A DNA stretch of 19,798 nucleotides from Aquificaceae bacterium (lineage in GTDB: Bacteria > Aquificota > Aquificia > Aquificales > Aquificaceae). A model generated the notes under the pieces. That model saw only the letters and a list, made by a program, of their open reading frames with translations, searched no databases and had not been told where the DNA came from. A program made the translations under genes and the position numbers. Location: contig WFYM01000183.1 in the NCBI GenBank assembly GCA_015490115.1, positions 1 through 19,798 on the forward strand, read 5' to 3'. Below are positions 19,763 through 19,798 of the stretch, piece by piece; positions within the stretch are counted from its first letter, which is position 1; each line of letters starts with the position of its first letter.

Positions 19763-19798
19763 ATGAAGAAGACCTTTGTGAGTGTCTTAGGTGTTCCC
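19763..19798 (+). CDS. Start of a gene cut by the window edge
   Basis: ATG 19763 is preceded by AAAGGGGGTG and begins MKKTFVSVLGVP, 12 residues before the window ends. The start recalls some CRISPR-associated Csx/Csm6-type proteins that begin with a basic run then a hydrophobic strand and LG, but 12 residues cannot support that. It is probably the second gene of the rightward set. Confidence 0.5.
   Translation, partial: MKKTFVSVLGVP

Larger units (their letters stand above)
16751..19798. mobile_element. Left end of a tRNA-integrated element (provirus or integrative element), continues past the window
   Basis: The element begins at the tRNA remnant and includes a tyrosine integrase, an excisionase-like HTH gene, a DUF4258/DUF2283 pair, four membrane microproteins, a divergent promoter switch and the start of a rightward gene set. 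Gene content changes abruptly from core metabolism to tiny unknown genes at 16751. The orientation, with integrase pointing into the tRNA remnant, is the usual one. No capsid, terminase, relaxase or replication gene is visible, so virus, plasmid-like or satellite nature is open. 16805-16875 is an A/T-rich non-coding gap between the remnant and the integrase. Confidence 0.8.

Noticed and set aside
1..19798. CRISPR array or insertion sequence
   Set aside because: No regularly spaced 24-37 bp repeats with unique spacers and no transposase-like protein were seen; the short 10-bp units at 19417-19456 have no spacers.

Overview
The window looks like chromosome of a thermophilic bacterium of the Aquificaceae (Aquifex/Hydrogenobacter/Thermocrinis relatives), with the left end of an integrated mobile element in its last 3 kb. 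The assignment rests on strong family resemblance rather than a search. The deacetylase at 8848-9972 reproduces every active-site residue of Aquifex aeolicus HDLP at the same residue number. The tRNA methyltransferase MnmC2 lacks its usual oxidase partner, as in Aquifex. Lysine synthesis uses DapL. Arginine is written almost only as AGG/AGA, with much ATA for isoleucine. The genus cannot be fixed from sequence alone.

Bases 1-16750 are ordinary core genome, packed into short operons with overlapping stops and starts. Rightward: rpiB (3' part), ftsW, hisD, a small lipoprotein and lgt (1-4097). Leftward: pabB then mnmC2 (6013-4030), whose 3' end runs 68 bp into lgt. Rightward: a cupin, dapL, a CBS/degenerate-GGDEF/PDC sensor protein and the HDLP deacetylase (6045-9972). 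Leftward: a Mut7-C protein, trpF and era (11953-9974), ending 1 bp from the deacetylase. Rightward: an acyl-ACP synthetase/ACP/acyltransferase fusion, a Fur-family regulator, a YbgC-type thioesterase, a signal-bearing M16 peptidase and a 47-residue lipoprotein (11967-16750). The genes mix unrelated pathways (histidine, tryptophan, folate, lysine, cell wall, lipoprotein, tRNA modification), as is usual for Aquificales.

At 16751 the 3' part of a minus-strand tRNA gene, through its encoded CCA, abuts the lipoprotein stop codon. Its 5' half is missing and a complete tyrosine integrase gene follows 71 bp later. This is the usual layout of one end of an element inserted in a tRNA gene; the other end lies beyond the window. 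Inside the element a leftward gene set reads: excisionase-like HTH protein, DUF4258 protein, DUF2283 protein, a repeat-rich gap, four membrane microproteins of 33 to about 64 residues, then integrase. A rightward set begins with a 77-residue unknown and a second gene cut by the window edge. Between the two sets lies a compact switch: two near-consensus promoters back to back, a 14-bp palindrome on one -35 box, and four tandem 10-bp repeats running across the other -10 box.

The most unusual material is the membrane-microprotein cluster, including one gene that appears frameshifted but is still coupled to its neighbour by an ATGA overlap, and the helically phased operator-like repeats in the switch. 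Both belong to an element whose main body is not in the window.
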